From NCBI RefSeq assembly GCF_031456495.1, contig NZ_JAVDUW010000001.1:186001-250000 (forward strand): a DNA stretch of 64,000 nt, given 5' to 3'. A program made the position numbers and the translations under genes. Shown here one piece after another: positions 6,823 to 15,738 of the stretch; position 1 is the first letter of the stretch; every line of letters begins with the position of its first letter. The notes beneath the pieces are model-generated. The model was not told the DNA's origin. It ran no database searches and saw only the letters and a program-made list of their open reading frames with translations. This stretch comes from Pedococcus sp031456495 (GTDB lineage Bacteria > Actinomycetota > Actinomycetes > Actinomycetales > Dermatophilaceae).

Positions 6823-9399
6823 CTACTTCACGAAGGCCTTGAGGCCCAGCACGACCGGGTCGTGGTCCGAGGCACGGTACGGGCCCGGGTCGTGGAAGTC
6901 GGTGGCGTGGTAGTTGAACCGGCTGTACTCCAGGGCCACGGACTCACCGGAGTTGATGTTCCAGTGATCGGCCCCCGTCGACATCCGCAGGCCGTAGTCG
7001 TTGACGAGGATGTGGTCCAGCGAGCCCGACAGGCCGCTGAAGGAGTACGAGTAGCTGTTCGGGTCGAAGGTCGAGCCGACGTCGGTGTAGCCCGCCTTGT
7101 ACAGCACGTCCAGCGGGTCCTCCTTGGTGTAGGAGTTGTAGTCGCCGGCCATGACCACGGCCTTCGCGCCGTACTCGGCGGCCACGCCGGGCACCCAGTC
7201 GCGCAGGGCCTGCGCCTGCAGGATGCGGCTGGTCACCGACGAGCCCTGCCCGTCACCGGTGTCCTCGTCGCCGGGGAACGGCCCGGGCGAGCCCTTGGAC
7301 TTGAAGTGGTTGACGACGAACAGGAACTTGTCGCCCTTGCCGTACTTCGCCTTGAACGTCTGGGCGATCGGCTCCCGCGCGTTGACGAAGGCCTGGCCGT
7401 CACCGCTCTGGTCACCCAGCGCCCGCGACCGGTCGACCCGCATGACGCTGGCCGGCTTGTAGATCATGGCCGAGGTGATGACGTCCTGCTGGTCCAGCGG
7501 GGGCAGGTCCGTCGACGAGGGCACGAACGCCCACGTCCCGGCGCCCGCCTTGGCGTTGAGGCTGGCGACGAGGGACGCGAGGGCCGCGTCACGGTCGTGG
7601 CCGAACTTGGCCGAGTTCTCGATCTCCATCAGGCCCACGACGTCGGCGTCGAGCGCGTTGATGGCCGAGACCTCCTTCTGGGTCTGGCGGGCGAGGTCGG
7701 CGCTGTCCCACGCGCCGCGCTGCTCGCAGCCGGTGCGGACGGTGTCGCCGTTGTCGTCGCGGTCCCAGTAGGCCTGGCAGCTCGGGTCCTGGTCACCGAG
7801 GTCGGTGAAGTAGTTCAGGACGTTGAACGAGGCGACCTTGAGGTCGGCGGTGCCGCGCTGGTCGATGTCCGCCACGTCGGGCGCCGCCGTGCGCGTGTCG
7901 GCGAAGGTGGCCGGCGAGGCTGCGTTGTCCGGGCCGACGACCTGCTCGGTCGGCTGGAACCGCCACAGGTCGAACCGGTAGTCGACGACGACCGGCTCGG
8001 TGAACGTGGCTGCAGCACCGACCCGCACCGGCTCGGTGTTCGAGACGTATGCCGGGGTGAGGTCGCCGTTGAGCAGGCACGGCACCGGGCGGGTGCCGCA
8101 GGCGCTCACCGTGTAGCTGCTCGCGGTGAAGTTGCTCGACGAGCCGTCGTCGAGGGTGACCTTGCGCTGGGCGTTGTCCGCGACCACCGCTGCGGCCTCG
8201 GGGCTGCCCGGCGCCGCGACCTCGGTGTTCTGCAGGAGCGGGTGGTCCCCGACGGCCAGGCCGACCTCGCCGTACTGGTTGGTGCTGAAGGTGTTGGTGA
8301 CGGTGTAGTCGCCGGTGGGCTGGAACAGCATGCCCTCGATGGACTCGCGACCCGTGTCGGTCTTCGGCCACGGGATGCTCAGCGGCTGCACGGGGCTGAA
8401 GTCGCTGCCCGCGTCGACGATGTCGGCACCCGCCGCGGTGACCTCGGTCAGGCCCCCGAACTCGCTGACCTTGCCGGTCACCTGCACGTAGTTGCCGACG
8501 ACCGCGTCGGCGTCGAGCGGTGTGCTCGAGCCGGACTGGAAGACGAACACGCCGTCCGACGCGCCGCTGGGGTCGGGCTCGGGGCCGGTGCCCTGGGTCT
8601 GCAGGAAGAAGCCGTGGAAGCCGCCCGTGGGGTATGCCGCGGTGACGACGCCCTTGACGACGACGTTCTGACCCACGAGGGGTGAGGCGTCGCCCGTGCC
8701 CTGGACCTCGGCGATGGTCTTCTCCACCGGGGTCCCGGGCGGCGGGGTGCCACCGGCGCCGGGGGTGGGCGTCCCGGCCTTGAAGTCGGTCGCGTTGTCG
8801 GCGGTGTTGGTGCTGGTCGTGTTGCGCGAGACCGAGGTGCCGTTGGACGTGCCCGGTGCGGTGCCGCTGCCGGCCCAGTCGCTGGCCGCGCCCCAGCCCA
8901 CGAAGTCGACGACCTGCGGCAGGTTGGAGCAGCCGGTCGCGCCCTTGGTGGGCGAGCAGACGGTGGACGTCAGCAGGGTCGCGTTGTTCACCAGGGCGAC
9001 CTTGCCGGTGCTGCCGCTCATGGCGATCGTGCCGTCCTGGTCGGGGGTGATGCCGGGCAGCGTGCGGTCGCTGCCGAAGGCCTCGCCGACGAGGAAGCGC
9101 CCACCCGCCGGGATCGAGCCCGTCAGGTCGGTCTTGCCCGAGAACGAGCCGGTCGACGAGGCGTACTGGACCGACCAGCCGTCCAAGGTGACCGCGGCGC
9201 CCGTCTTGTTGACCAGCTCGATGAAGTCGCGGTTGAAGGCTGCGCCGCTGTTGCCGCCACCTCCGTAGACCTCGTTGATGACGACGGCGGCGGACGGCGA
9301 CGGCGCCGCCCCCGCACTCGTTGCGGCGGTCGTCACGACCCCGGCGGCCAGGGCTGCTGCCCCCACCGCCCCCATCACTTGCCTGCGATGTACGCGCAC
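6823..9399 (-). CDS. Large secreted nuclease: lamin-tail + OB + endonuclease/exonuclease/phosphatase domains
   Basis: 858-residue extracellular nuclease resembling ExeM/NucH-type DNases. A Sec signal peptide occupies about residues 1-32 (HRRQVMGAVGAAALAAG). A lamin-tail-like domain follows (VVINEVYGGGGNSG, about 37-150). A middle OB-fold region contains GVVTAAYPTGGFHGFFLQ. The C-terminal third is an endonuclease/exonuclease/phosphatase domain with SFNVLNYF, the Glu of LMEIEN, VVNHFKSKG, AGDYNSY and the final SDHDPVV catalytic His motif. The GTG start has GGAGGAG just upstream and yields a clean signal peptide. No cell-wall sorting signal is seen, so it is probably released. A likely role is DNA scavenging for phosphate or nucleosides, by inference. 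Confidence 0.87.
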   Translation of the reverse strand: MRVHRRQVMGAVGAAALAAGVVTTAATSAGAAPSPSAAVVINEVYGGGGNSGAAFNRDFIELVNKTGAAVTLDGWSVQYASSTGSFSGKTDLTGSIPAGGRFLVGEAFGSDRTLPGITPDQDGTIAMSGSTGKVALVNNATLLTSTVCSPTKGATGCSNLPQVVDFVGWGAASDWAGSGTAPGTSNGTSVSRNTTSTNTADNATDFKAGTPTPGAGGTPPPGTPVEKTIAEVQGTGDASPLVGQNVVVKGVVTAAYPTGGFHGFFLQTQGTGPEPDPSGASDGVFVFQSGSSTPLDADAVVGNYVQVTGKVSEFGGLTEVTAAGADIVDAGSDFSPVQPLSIPWPKTDTGRESIEGMLFQPTGDYTVTNTFSTNQYGEVGLAVGDHPLLQNTEVAAPGSPEAAAVVADNAQRKVTLDDGSSSNFTASSYTVSACGTRPVPCLLNGDLTPAYVSNTEPVRVGAAATFTEPVVVDYRFDLWRFQPTEQVVGPDNAASPATFADTRTAAPDVADIDQRGTADLKVASFNVLNYFTDLGDQDPSCQAYWDRDDNGDTVRTGCEQRGAWDSADLARQTQKEVSAINALDADVVGLMEIENSAKFGHDRDAALASLVASLNAKAGAGTWAFVPSSTDLPPLDQQDVITSAMIYKPASVMRVDRSRALGDQSGDGQAFVNAREPIAQTFKAKYGKGDKFLFVVNHFKSKGSPGPFPGDEDTGDGQGSSVTSRILQAQALRDWVPGVAAEYGAKAVVMAGDYNSYTKEDPLDVLYKAGYTDVGSTFDPNSYSYSFSGLSGSLDHILVNDYGLRMSTGADHWNINSGESVALEYSRFNYHATDFHDPGPYRASDHDPVVLGLKAFVK

Positions 9400-9521
9400 A
9401 GCACTCCTCCAGAGCCAGACACGGAAACGGCGGGCGCCGGACGGTGGTCCGGGCCCGAGGGGGCATCGAACCACGTCGTCGGCGACTGCGGAACGGCCGC
9501 GAAGCGGCTGGAGGGTAAAGG

Positions 9522-10745
9522 TCAGGTCAGGTTTTGCAGCGGGACACCCGTGTCGGCGAGCCGGTCCGGGTCGACCGCGCTCCCGGAGCGGATGAGCGCC
9601 TCGACCTCGTCGCCGACGTCCCACACGTTGACGTTCATGCCCGCGGTCACGACCCCGCCCCGCAGCCAGAAGGCCATGAACTCCCGGCCCGGGAGGTCGC
9701 CTCGCACCACGACGTCGTCGTCCGGGCTGCCGAGGCCGCGGTACTCCAGCCCCAGGTCGTACTGGTCGCTGAAGAAGAACGGCAGCTCCGGCTCGGGGCC
9801 GTCCTGGTCGAGCATGGCCGCGACGACGACCTGCGGCTGGTTGAGCGCGTTGGCCCAGTGCTCCACCCGGACGCGCCTACCGAGGAAGGGGTGCTCGACG
9901 TTGGCGACGTCGCCGACGACGAACACGTCCGGGTCGCTCGTGCGGCCGACCGCGTCGGCCAGGACCCCGTTGTCGACCTCGAGGCCGGCGTCCTTCGCGA
10001 GCTCGACGTTCGGGGCGGCGCCGACGCCGACCACGACCACGTCCGCGTCGACGACCGTGCCGTCCCCCAGCCTCACGCCGGTCACGTGCCCGTCCTCGCC
10101 GGTGAGCTCCTCGACTGCCACGTTCGTGCGCAGGTCGACCCCGTGGTCGCGGTGCAGGTCCGCGAAGACCCGGGCCACCCGCTGGCCGAGCACGCGCACG
10201 AGCGGCAGGTCGAGCGCCTCGAGCACCGTCACCTGCGCGCCGGCGTCGCGGGCGGCCGAGGCCACCTCGAGGCCGATCCAACCGCCGCCGACGAGCACGA
10301 CGCGGCGCCCCTCGCGCAGCTCGGCACGCAGTCGGTCGCTGTCCTCGATCGTGCGCAGGGTGAGGACGCCCTCGAGGTCCGCGCCCGGCAGGTCGAGCCG
10401 GCGCGGGGAGCTGCCCGTGGCGAGGAGCAGGCGGTCGTAGTGCAGGCGTTCCCCGTCCTCGAGGACGACCTCGTGGGCGTCGCGGTCGACCGAGGCGACC
10501 CGGGTGGCGGTGCGCACGTCGACGTCGTGCCCGGCATACCAGCCCTCGTCGTGGACGAAGGCGTCGTCGAGCCCCTCACCGGTCTTGAGGTAGTCCTTGG
10601 ACAGGGGCGGTCGCTCGTACGGCAGGTGGGCCTCCCCCGCGAGGAGCACCACGCGGCCCTCGAAGCCGCGTTCACGCAGCTGCTCCACCGCCTTGGCCCC
10701 TGCGAGCCCGCCACCCACCACCACGAACGTCCGGTCGTCAGCCAT
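9522..10745 (-). CDS. FAD/NAD(P)-dependent oxidoreductase (ferredoxin-reductase type)
   Basis: 407 residues with a two-dinucleotide-binding-domain fold. The FAD Rossmann GGGLAGAK starts at about residue 10, the NAD-binding GGGWIGLE lies at about 152, and GDVANVEHPFLGR near residue 285 is the second FAD contact. The arrangement and C-terminal reductase domain match rubredoxin/ferredoxin reductases that partner with Rieske or cytochrome P450 systems. No ferredoxin or oxygenase is adjacent, so the partner is unknown. It is monocistronic, with a strong terminator of pnp just upstream. Confidence 0.85.
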   Translation of the reverse strand: MADDRTFVVVGGGLAGAKAVEQLRERGFEGRVVLLAGEAHLPYERPPLSKDYLKTGEGLDDAFVHDEGWYAGHDVDVRTATRVASVDRDAHEVVLEDGERLHYDRLLLATGSSPRRLDLPGADLEGVLTLRTIEDSDRLRAELREGRRVVLVGGGWIGLEVASAARDAGAQVTVLEALDLPLVRVLGQRVARVFADLHRDHGVDLRTNVAVEELTGEDGHVTGVRLGDGTVVDADVVVVGVGAAPNVELAKDAGLEVDNGVLADAVGRTSDPDVFVVGDVANVEHPFLGRRVRVEHWANALNQPQVVVAAMLDQDGPEPELPFFFSDQYDLGLEYRGLGSPDDDVVVRGDLPGREFMAFWLRGGVVTAGMNVNVWDVGDEVEALIRSGSAVDPDRLADTGVPLQNLT

Positions 10746-10780
10746 GGGCCCAGCATTCGGTGCGCCCCCGCCAACCGCAA

Positions 10781-10814
10781 GCGGGCCGGCACACCTCGTG
10801 GTGTGCCGGCCCGC
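10781..10814 (-). terminator. Perfect 15-bp stem terminator after pnp
   Basis: GCGGGCCGGCACACC, a TCGT loop and the exact reverse complement. It lies 20 bases past the pnp stop codon and before the FAD-reductase start. It is one of the strongest hairpins in the window. Confidence 0.8.
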
Positions 10815-10833
10815 TCGACGGGTGGTGCGTGCG

Positions 10834-13251
10834 TCAGCCCGCAGCGTCCTCGGAGGTCGCGGGGGCCGCTGCCGGCTCCTCGCCACCCTCGGCGGAGTCG
10901 CCACGGCCACGACGGCGGCGGTTGCGGCTGCGGCCGCCCTCGCGCCGCTCACCGCGGTCCTCGGAGCTGGCCTGGCCGCCCTCGGAGCCCGACTCGTCGT
11001 CGGAGCCGGCGGCCTCGGAGGCGTCGGACCCGGCCTCGGAGGAGGCGTTGCCGCCCTCGCCCTCCGGGAGCACCGCGGCCAGCGAGAGCTTGCCGCGCGG
11101 GTCGATCTCCTTGAGCTCGACCTGGACCTTCTGGCCGACGGCCAGGACGTCCTCGACGGCGTCGATCCGCTTGCCGCCGACGAGCTTGCGCACCTCGGAG
11201 ATGTGCAGCAGACCGTCCTTGCCGGGCAGCAGCGAGATGAACGCACCGAAGGTCGTCGTCTTCACGACGGTCCCGAGGAAGCGCTCGCCGATCTCCGGCA
11301 TCTGCGGGTTCGCGATGGCGTTGACCATGGCACGAGCCGCCTCGGCGGACGGGCCGTCGGTGGCGCCGATGTAGACCGTGCCGTCGTCCTCGATCGAGAT
11401 GTCGGCGCCGGTCTCGTCCTGGATCTGGTTGATCATCTTGCCCTTCGGGCCGATGACCTCACCGATCTTGTCGACCGGGACCTGCACGCTGATGACGCGA
11501 GGAGCGAAGGGGCTCATCTCGTCGGGCGTGTCGATGGCCTCGTTCATGACGTCGAGGATGTGCAGGCGGGCGTCACGGGCCTGGGTCAGCGCGCCGGCCA
11601 GGACCGAGGCGGGGATGCCGTCGAGCTTGGTGTCGAGCTGGATGGCCGTGACGAACTCGCGGGTGCCGGCGACCTTGAAGTCCATGTCGCCGAACGCGTC
11701 CTCGGCGCCGAGGATGTCGGTGAGCGCGGCGTACTGCGTCTCGCCGTCGACCTCGTCGGACACCAGGCCCATCGCGATGCCGGCGACCGGGGCGCGCAGC
11801 GGCACACCGGCGTTGAGCAGCGACAGGGTGCTGGCGCAGACCGAGCCCATGGACGTCGAGCCGTTGGAGCCGAGGGCCTCGGACACCTGGCGGATCGCGT
11901 AGGGGAACTCCTCGCGCGTCGGCAGCACGGGCATGAGCGCCCGCTCGGCGAGCGCGCCGTGGCCGATCTCGCGGCGCTTGGGCGAGCCCACGCGACCGGT
12001 CTCACCGGTGGAGAACGGCGGGAAGTTGTAGTTGTGCATGTAGCGCTTGCGCGTCACCGGGGAGAGGGTGTCGAGCTGCTGCTCCATGCGCAGCATGTTC
12101 AGTGTGGTGACACCCATGATCTGGGTCTCGCCGCGTTCGAACAGCGCCGAGCCGTGCACGCGGGGCAGGACCTCGACCTCGGCGCCCAGGGCGCGGATGT
12201 CGGCGAGGCCACGGCCGTCGATGCGGACCTTGTCGCGCAGGATGCGCTGGCGGATGAGCTTCTTCTGCACGGAGCGGTATGCCGCGGAGACTTCCTTCTC
12301 CCGGCCCTCGAACTCCTTGCCCTCACCGGCGAGGGACTCCTTGACGGCGTCCTTGATCTCGTCGATGCGCTCCTCGCGCTCCTGCTTGCCGGCGATGGTG
12401 AGCGCCTGCGCCAGGTCGGCGGAGGTGGCGGCCTCGACCGCGGCGTACACGTCGTCCTCGTAGTCGAGGAAGATCGGGAACTCCTGGACGGGCTTGGCGG
12501 CCTTGCTCGCCAGCTCGGCCTGCGCCTCGCAGAGCACGCGGATGAACTTCTTGGAGGCCTCGAGGCCCTCGGCCACGACCTCCTCGGTCGGCGCCTGCTT
12601 GCCCTCGTTCTTCACCAGGTCCCAGGTGGACTCGGTGGACTCGGCCTCGACCATCATGATCGCCACGTCGTCGCCCGCGATGCGGCCGGCGACGACCATG
12701 TCGAACGTCGAGCGCTCGATGTCGCTGAAGTTCGGGAAGGCGACCCACTGGCCGTCGATGAGGCTGACCCGGACACCACCGACCGGGCCGCTGAACGGCA
12801 GGCCCGAGATCTGGGTCGAGGCGCTGGCCGCGTTGATGGCGAGCACGTCGTACTGGTGGTCGGGGTTGAGCGCCAGGACCGTGATGACGACCTGAACCTC
12901 GTTGCGCAGCCCCTTGGTGAAGGTCGGGCGCAGCGGGCGGTCGATCAGGCGGCAGGTGAGGATGGCGTCGGTCGACGGGCGACCCTCACGACGGAAGAAC
13001 GAGCCGGGGATCTTGCCCGCGGCGTACATCCGCTCCTCGACGTCGACGGTCAGGGGGAAGAAGTCGAAACCCTCGCGCGGGTGCTTCCCGGCGGTGGTGG
13101 TGGAGAGGAGCATCGTGTCCTCGTCCAGGTATGCGGCGACGGCGCCGCCGGCCTGCTTGGCCAGTCGTCCGGTCTCGAACCGGACCGTGCGGGTGCCGAA
13201 CTTGCCGTTGTCGATCGTGGCTTCGGCGAAGGTGATCTCTGGACCCTCCAT
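10834..13251 (-). CDS. pnp: Polyribonucleotide nucleotidyltransferase (PNPase / GpsI)
   Basis: Phosphorolytic 3'-5' exoribonuclease that can also add tails; in actinobacteria it also carries the older name guanosine pentaphosphate synthetase. 805 residues: two RNase PH domains separated by a helical segment, a KH domain (IGEVIGPKGKMI, about 593-605), an S1 domain (FLGTVVKTTTFGAFI, from about 655) and an extra disordered tail (about 725-805) with acidic/Ser runs and an Arg-rich patch. The ATG has GGAGG four bases upstream. It lies 160 bases after rpsO, in the classic rpsO-pnp order, with two hairpins between. Confidence 0.96.
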   Translation of the reverse strand: MEGPEITFAEATIDNGKFGTRTVRFETGRLAKQAGGAVAAYLDEDTMLLSTTTAGKHPREGFDFFPLTVDVEERMYAAGKIPGSFFRREGRPSTDAILTCRLIDRPLRPTFTKGLRNEVQVVITVLALNPDHQYDVLAINAASASTQISGLPFSGPVGGVRVSLIDGQWVAFPNFSDIERSTFDMVVAGRIAGDDVAIMMVEAESTESTWDLVKNEGKQAPTEEVVAEGLEASKKFIRVLCEAQAELASKAAKPVQEFPIFLDYEDDVYAAVEAATSADLAQALTIAGKQEREERIDEIKDAVKESLAGEGKEFEGREKEVSAAYRSVQKKLIRQRILRDKVRIDGRGLADIRALGAEVEVLPRVHGSALFERGETQIMGVTTLNMLRMEQQLDTLSPVTRKRYMHNYNFPPFSTGETGRVGSPKRREIGHGALAERALMPVLPTREEFPYAIRQVSEALGSNGSTSMGSVCASTLSLLNAGVPLRAPVAGIAMGLVSDEVDGETQYAALTDILGAEDAFGDMDFKVAGTREFVTAIQLDTKLDGIPASVLAGALTQARDARLHILDVMNEAIDTPDEMSPFAPRVISVQVPVDKIGEVIGPKGKMINQIQDETGADISIEDDGTVYIGATDGPSAEAARAMVNAIANPQMPEIGERFLGTVVKTTTFGAFISLLPGKDGLLHISEVRKLVGGKRIDAVEDVLAVGQKVQVELKEIDPRGKLSLAAVLPEGEGGNASSEAGSDASEAAGSDDESGSEGGQASSEDRGERREGGRSRNRRRRGRGDSAEGGEEPAAAPATSEDAAG

Positions 13252-13336
13252 GGGCCCTCCGTTCTGTTCTCTCAGCGAACCTCGCGCATCGTCGTTGTGC
13301 GCGGGCTTCCTTCTGTGTGCGGTTCCGCAGCTGGTG

Positions 13337-13352
13337 CGGGACCGCCGTCCCG
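13337..13352 (-). other. Hairpin in rpsO-pnp spacer (pnp leader)
   Basis: CGGGAC-CGCC-GTCCCG, a six-base stem with a four-base loop. In other bacteria the pnp leader hairpin is cut by RNase III and lets PNPase control its own mRNA. Whether that happens here is inference. Confidence 0.4.
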
Positions 13353-13373
13353 TATTCAGTTGTCCATGCGAAA

Positions 13374-13401
13374 GGGACGGCCCCCGTGTGGAGACCGTCC
13401 C
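13374..13401 (-). terminator. Hairpin just after rpsO
   Basis: GGGACGG / CCGTCCC arms around a 14-base loop, about 10 bases past the rpsO stop. It could be a partial terminator between rpsO and pnp or a processing site. Confidence 0.5.
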
Positions 13402-13411
13402 AGTCGGATGC

Positions 13412-13681
13412 TTATCGGCGCAGGCCGAGGCGCTTGATCAGCGAGCGGTAGCGCTCGATGTCGACGCTCTCCAGGTAACGCAGGAGGCGGCGGCGACGGC
13501 CCACGAGGAGCAGGAGCCCGCGGCGGCTGTGGTGGTCGTGCTTGTGCGTCCGCGAGTGCTCGGTGAGGTCCTTGATGCGCTGCGTGAGCAGGGCGATCTG
13601 CACCTCCGGCGAGCCGGTGTCGCCCTCGGCGGTGGCGTACTCGGCCATGATCTTCTTCTTGACGTCGGCGTCCAACGACAT
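13412..13681 (-). CDS. rpsO: 30S ribosomal protein S15
   Basis: 89 residues, the normal length. Typical S15 sequence: TGSPEVQIALLTQRI in the first half, then LTEHSRTHKHDHHSRRGLL and the basic end RYRSLIKRLGLRR. It binds the central domain of 16S rRNA early in 30S assembly. An AGGAGAG ribosome site precedes the ATG. pnp follows downstream. Confidence 0.97.
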   Translation of the reverse strand: MSLDADVKKKIMAEYATAEGDTGSPEVQIALLTQRIKDLTEHSRTHKHDHHSRRGLLLLVGRRRRLLRYLESVDIERYRSLIKRLGLRR

Positions 13682-13801
13682 GGGGCGACACTCTCCTTCT
13701 CGGGGTTGTTGCGCGGTGCGCCGGGGCTTGTCCCACCGGGCTCTCTCGATCCGCGGCCGTTCTACGGCAGGAATCAGGCTACCAGCGGGGGCAGGTGGTC
13801 C

Positions 13802-14410
13802 CTAATCCGTGCCTGCGGCGCCCCGACTACGCGCCCGCGGCGCGGGGTCCCACCCGGGCGGGGTGGGGTCGGTTGCCCTGGCCACCTCTGCCGGGACGCC
13901 CAGCTCGCGCACGATTCCCTCGCGTCGCGCCCAGTATGCCGGCTGGCGTCCGTACCGCCGGTCGAGCCGGCGGAGCTCGACCTCACCGGCCGTGACGTGG
14001 CGGGTCGGGACGGCACCGTCCCGACTGCGCCGGCGGTCGCGCCCTTCTCGCCACTCGAACCCGGCCTTGCGGTCGGCGGGCCGGTCGTACCGGGGGCGGC
14101 TGACGTAGGGGTCCACGACGTCCGGGTGCGTGGCGTCGAGGTGCGCGGGGAAGCGGCGACCCGCGTTGTCCCGGGCGGCCCGGCTGTCGAAGGGCCGCAC
14201 CTCGGCCCCGTCCTCGTCGAGGACCGCCAGGCGCAGGCCGGCCGCGTCGAGCAGGCGGACGAGGACCGCGACCTGCATCGAACGCGCGCGCGACTCGGCA
14301 GCCGCGACCGTGGACTGCGGAATGCCGCTCAGCGCGGCGAGTTCCCGCTGACTGAGGTCGGCGCGGCGACGGGCCGCCGCCACGACCCCCGAGAGGTCGA
14401 AGTCACCCAT
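13802..14410 (-). CDS. XRE-type helix-turn-helix protein
   Basis: 202 residues. The first 60 form a Cro/CI-like helix-turn-helix (VVAAARRRADLSQRELAALSGIPQSTVAAAESR). The rest is Arg- and Asp-rich, hydrophilic, without a motif I recognise (PFDSRAARDNAGRRFPAH, then WREGRDRRRSRDG). No toxin partner is next to it. Its start faces a 377-base intergenic region full of palindromes, which could hold its own operator. That is inference. GGGGAG lies close before the ATG. Confidence 0.7.
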   Translation of the reverse strand: MGDFDLSGVVAAARRRADLSQRELAALSGIPQSTVAAAESRARSMQVAVLVRLLDAAGLRLAVLDEDGAEVRPFDSRAARDNAGRRFPAHLDATHPDVVDPYVSRPRYDRPADRKAGFEWREGRDRRRSRDGAVPTRHVTAGEVELRRLDRRYGRQPAYWARREGIVRELGVPAEVARATDPTPPGWDPAPRARSRGAAGTD

Positions 14411-14787
14411 GGCTCCCCCTGCGTCACGCTTCCCTGCGTCGTCTGGTGGGCGCTCACCCTGCGCCTGACGAAACTGTGGCAGGTGGCGCCGACAGTGGAG
14501 CGGAGTGACGTCAGGCGCGGGCCGGCCTCAGCGGGAGCCCAGAGTGCGTCGCCATTGCTACGTCACTGACCACACTCCGGATCAGAGACGTAGCAGTGGC
14601 GACATCGATCCGGGCACGACCTACGTCACTGAACACAGTCAGGATCAGGGACGTGGCAGGCGGCACCCATCCGGGCACCACCTACGTCACTGACCACAGT
14701 CCGGATCAGGGACGTAGCACGCGGCGCACCTGCGGGCAGGTGGGTTGCGCCTCCCTAACCTCCGGGGTGGCTGCCGACCGAATCAGG
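14411..14787. other. Non-coding, palindrome-rich intergenic region
   Basis: No convincing gene on either strand. It contains a 10-base inverted repeat (GCGCCTGACG at 14461-14470 against CGTCAGGCGC at 14509-14518, with ACTGT/ACAGT nested inside) and then three spaced copies of a CTACGTC...GACGTAG palindrome. It could be a structured RNA, an operator array or a dispersed palindromic element. Confidence 0.6.
14557..14718. repeat. Tandem palindromic repeat, 2.6 units of about 62 bp
   Basis: Left arms (CTACGTCACTGA) begin at about 14558, 14621 and 14682. Each is answered about 25 bases later by a right arm (TCAG-GGACGTAG or a one-base variant) ending near 14594, 14657 and 14718. The arms can pair outside (CTACGTC/GACGTAG) and inside (CTGA/TCAG). 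The intervening CCGGATCAG and the linker ATCCGGGCAC are also conserved. Confidence 0.8.
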
Positions 14788-15738
14788 TCAGGTCGCGGGC
14801 TGGGCGCCGGTGAGGGTGGCGTGCAGGTCCGGGGGCAGCTCCTCGCCGAGGTCGCGTGCGGCCAGCCAGGCCGCTCCCCCGACGCCCGAACCGCAGCGGG
14901 TGACCGGCGCGCCCGGCCACCGCGCCTCGATGCGCTCCTCGACCAGGCCACGCAGCCGCGCCGTGCCGAGCATCCCGCCGCCGAGGACCACGACGCTCGC
15001 GTCGCCCTCGTCCCGAACCTGTCCGAGCGTCGTGACCAGCTCGTCGGCGGCGGCCTCGAGGATCGCGGCCGCAGCCGGCGACCCGGCCTCCGCGCACTCC
15101 ACGACCACACGCGCCAGCTCCGAGATGCGCACCGGCTCCACGGCATACGCGGCGCCGACGACGGCCTGGCGGTCCACCTCCGCGCGTCCGGTGAGGTGCT
15201 GCGCCACGGCCTCGGCGAGCGGGTCGCCCGGCGTCGCCACCGGGGCGCAGGCGTGGCGCACCGCCGCCCGCCCGATCCAGAACCCCGAGCCGTGGTCACC
15301 GAGCAGCCAGCCGAGGCCGTCGGCGACCCGCCCGGCGTGCCCTCCCACGAACTCGCCGGCGATCGCACCCGTGCCGCTGATCAGCACCGAGCCGTCCGGC
15401 TCCGGCGTCCCCGACGCGAACGCCACGTCGATGTCGCCGATGAGCACCGGCCCACCGGGGAGCCCCAGCTCGTGCCAGACCTGCCGCAGCGCCTCGTGCG
15501 CACCGGTCTCCGAGCCGAACCCCGCGGCACCGATGACGTTGCCCCGCACCAGCGACCGGTCCACGCCCTCGAGCGCCTGCTCGAGGGCCGACCGGATCGC
15601 GACCATCGCGGGGCCGACACCGCGCGAGATCGGGTTGCCGCCACCCGCGAGCCCGGTGCCCACGACGTTCCCGGACAGGTCGGCGACGAGCGCGCGGCTG
15701 CTCGTCCCGCCGACGTCCATGCCGGCGACGAGGGTCAC
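14788..15738 (-). CDS. BadF/BadG-type ATPase, N-acetylglucosamine kinase-like
   Basis: 316 residues of the ASKHA fold. The phosphate-1 loop GMDVGGTSS opens the protein, GTGAIAGE (about 124) is the phosphate-2 region, and GGGMLG lies near residue 255. The family includes the eukaryotic-type N-acetylglucosamine kinase and (hydroxy)glutaryl-CoA dehydratase activators; context favours the sugar kinase. The GTG start overlaps the stop of the SIS-domain gene (GTGA), making it the last of four overlapped genes. Expected reaction: ATP plus GlcNAc (or a related amino sugar) to the 6-phosphate. Confidence 0.8.
   Translation of the reverse strand: MTLVAGMDVGGTSSRALVADLSGNVVGTGLAGGGNPISRGVGPAMVAIRSALEQALEGVDRSLVRGNVIGAAGFGSETGAHEALRQVWHELGLPGGPVLIGDIDVAFASGTPEPDGSVLISGTGAIAGEFVGGHAGRVADGLGWLLGDHGSGFWIGRAAVRHACAPVATPGDPLAEAVAQHLTGRAEVDRQAVVGAAYAVEPVRISELARVVVECAEAGSPAAAAILEAAADELVTTLGQVRDEGDASVVVLGGGMLGTARLRGLVEERIEARWPGAPVTRCGSGVGGAAWLAARDLGEELPPDLHATLTGAQPAT

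Noticed and set aside
9496..9508. Terminator after the FAD reductase
   Set aside because: Only a five-base stem (GCCGC-GAA-GCGGC), too weak in this GC background.
14557..14718. CRISPR array
   Set aside because: Only about 2.6 units, the whole unit is conserved including the supposed spacer, and no cas genes are near.
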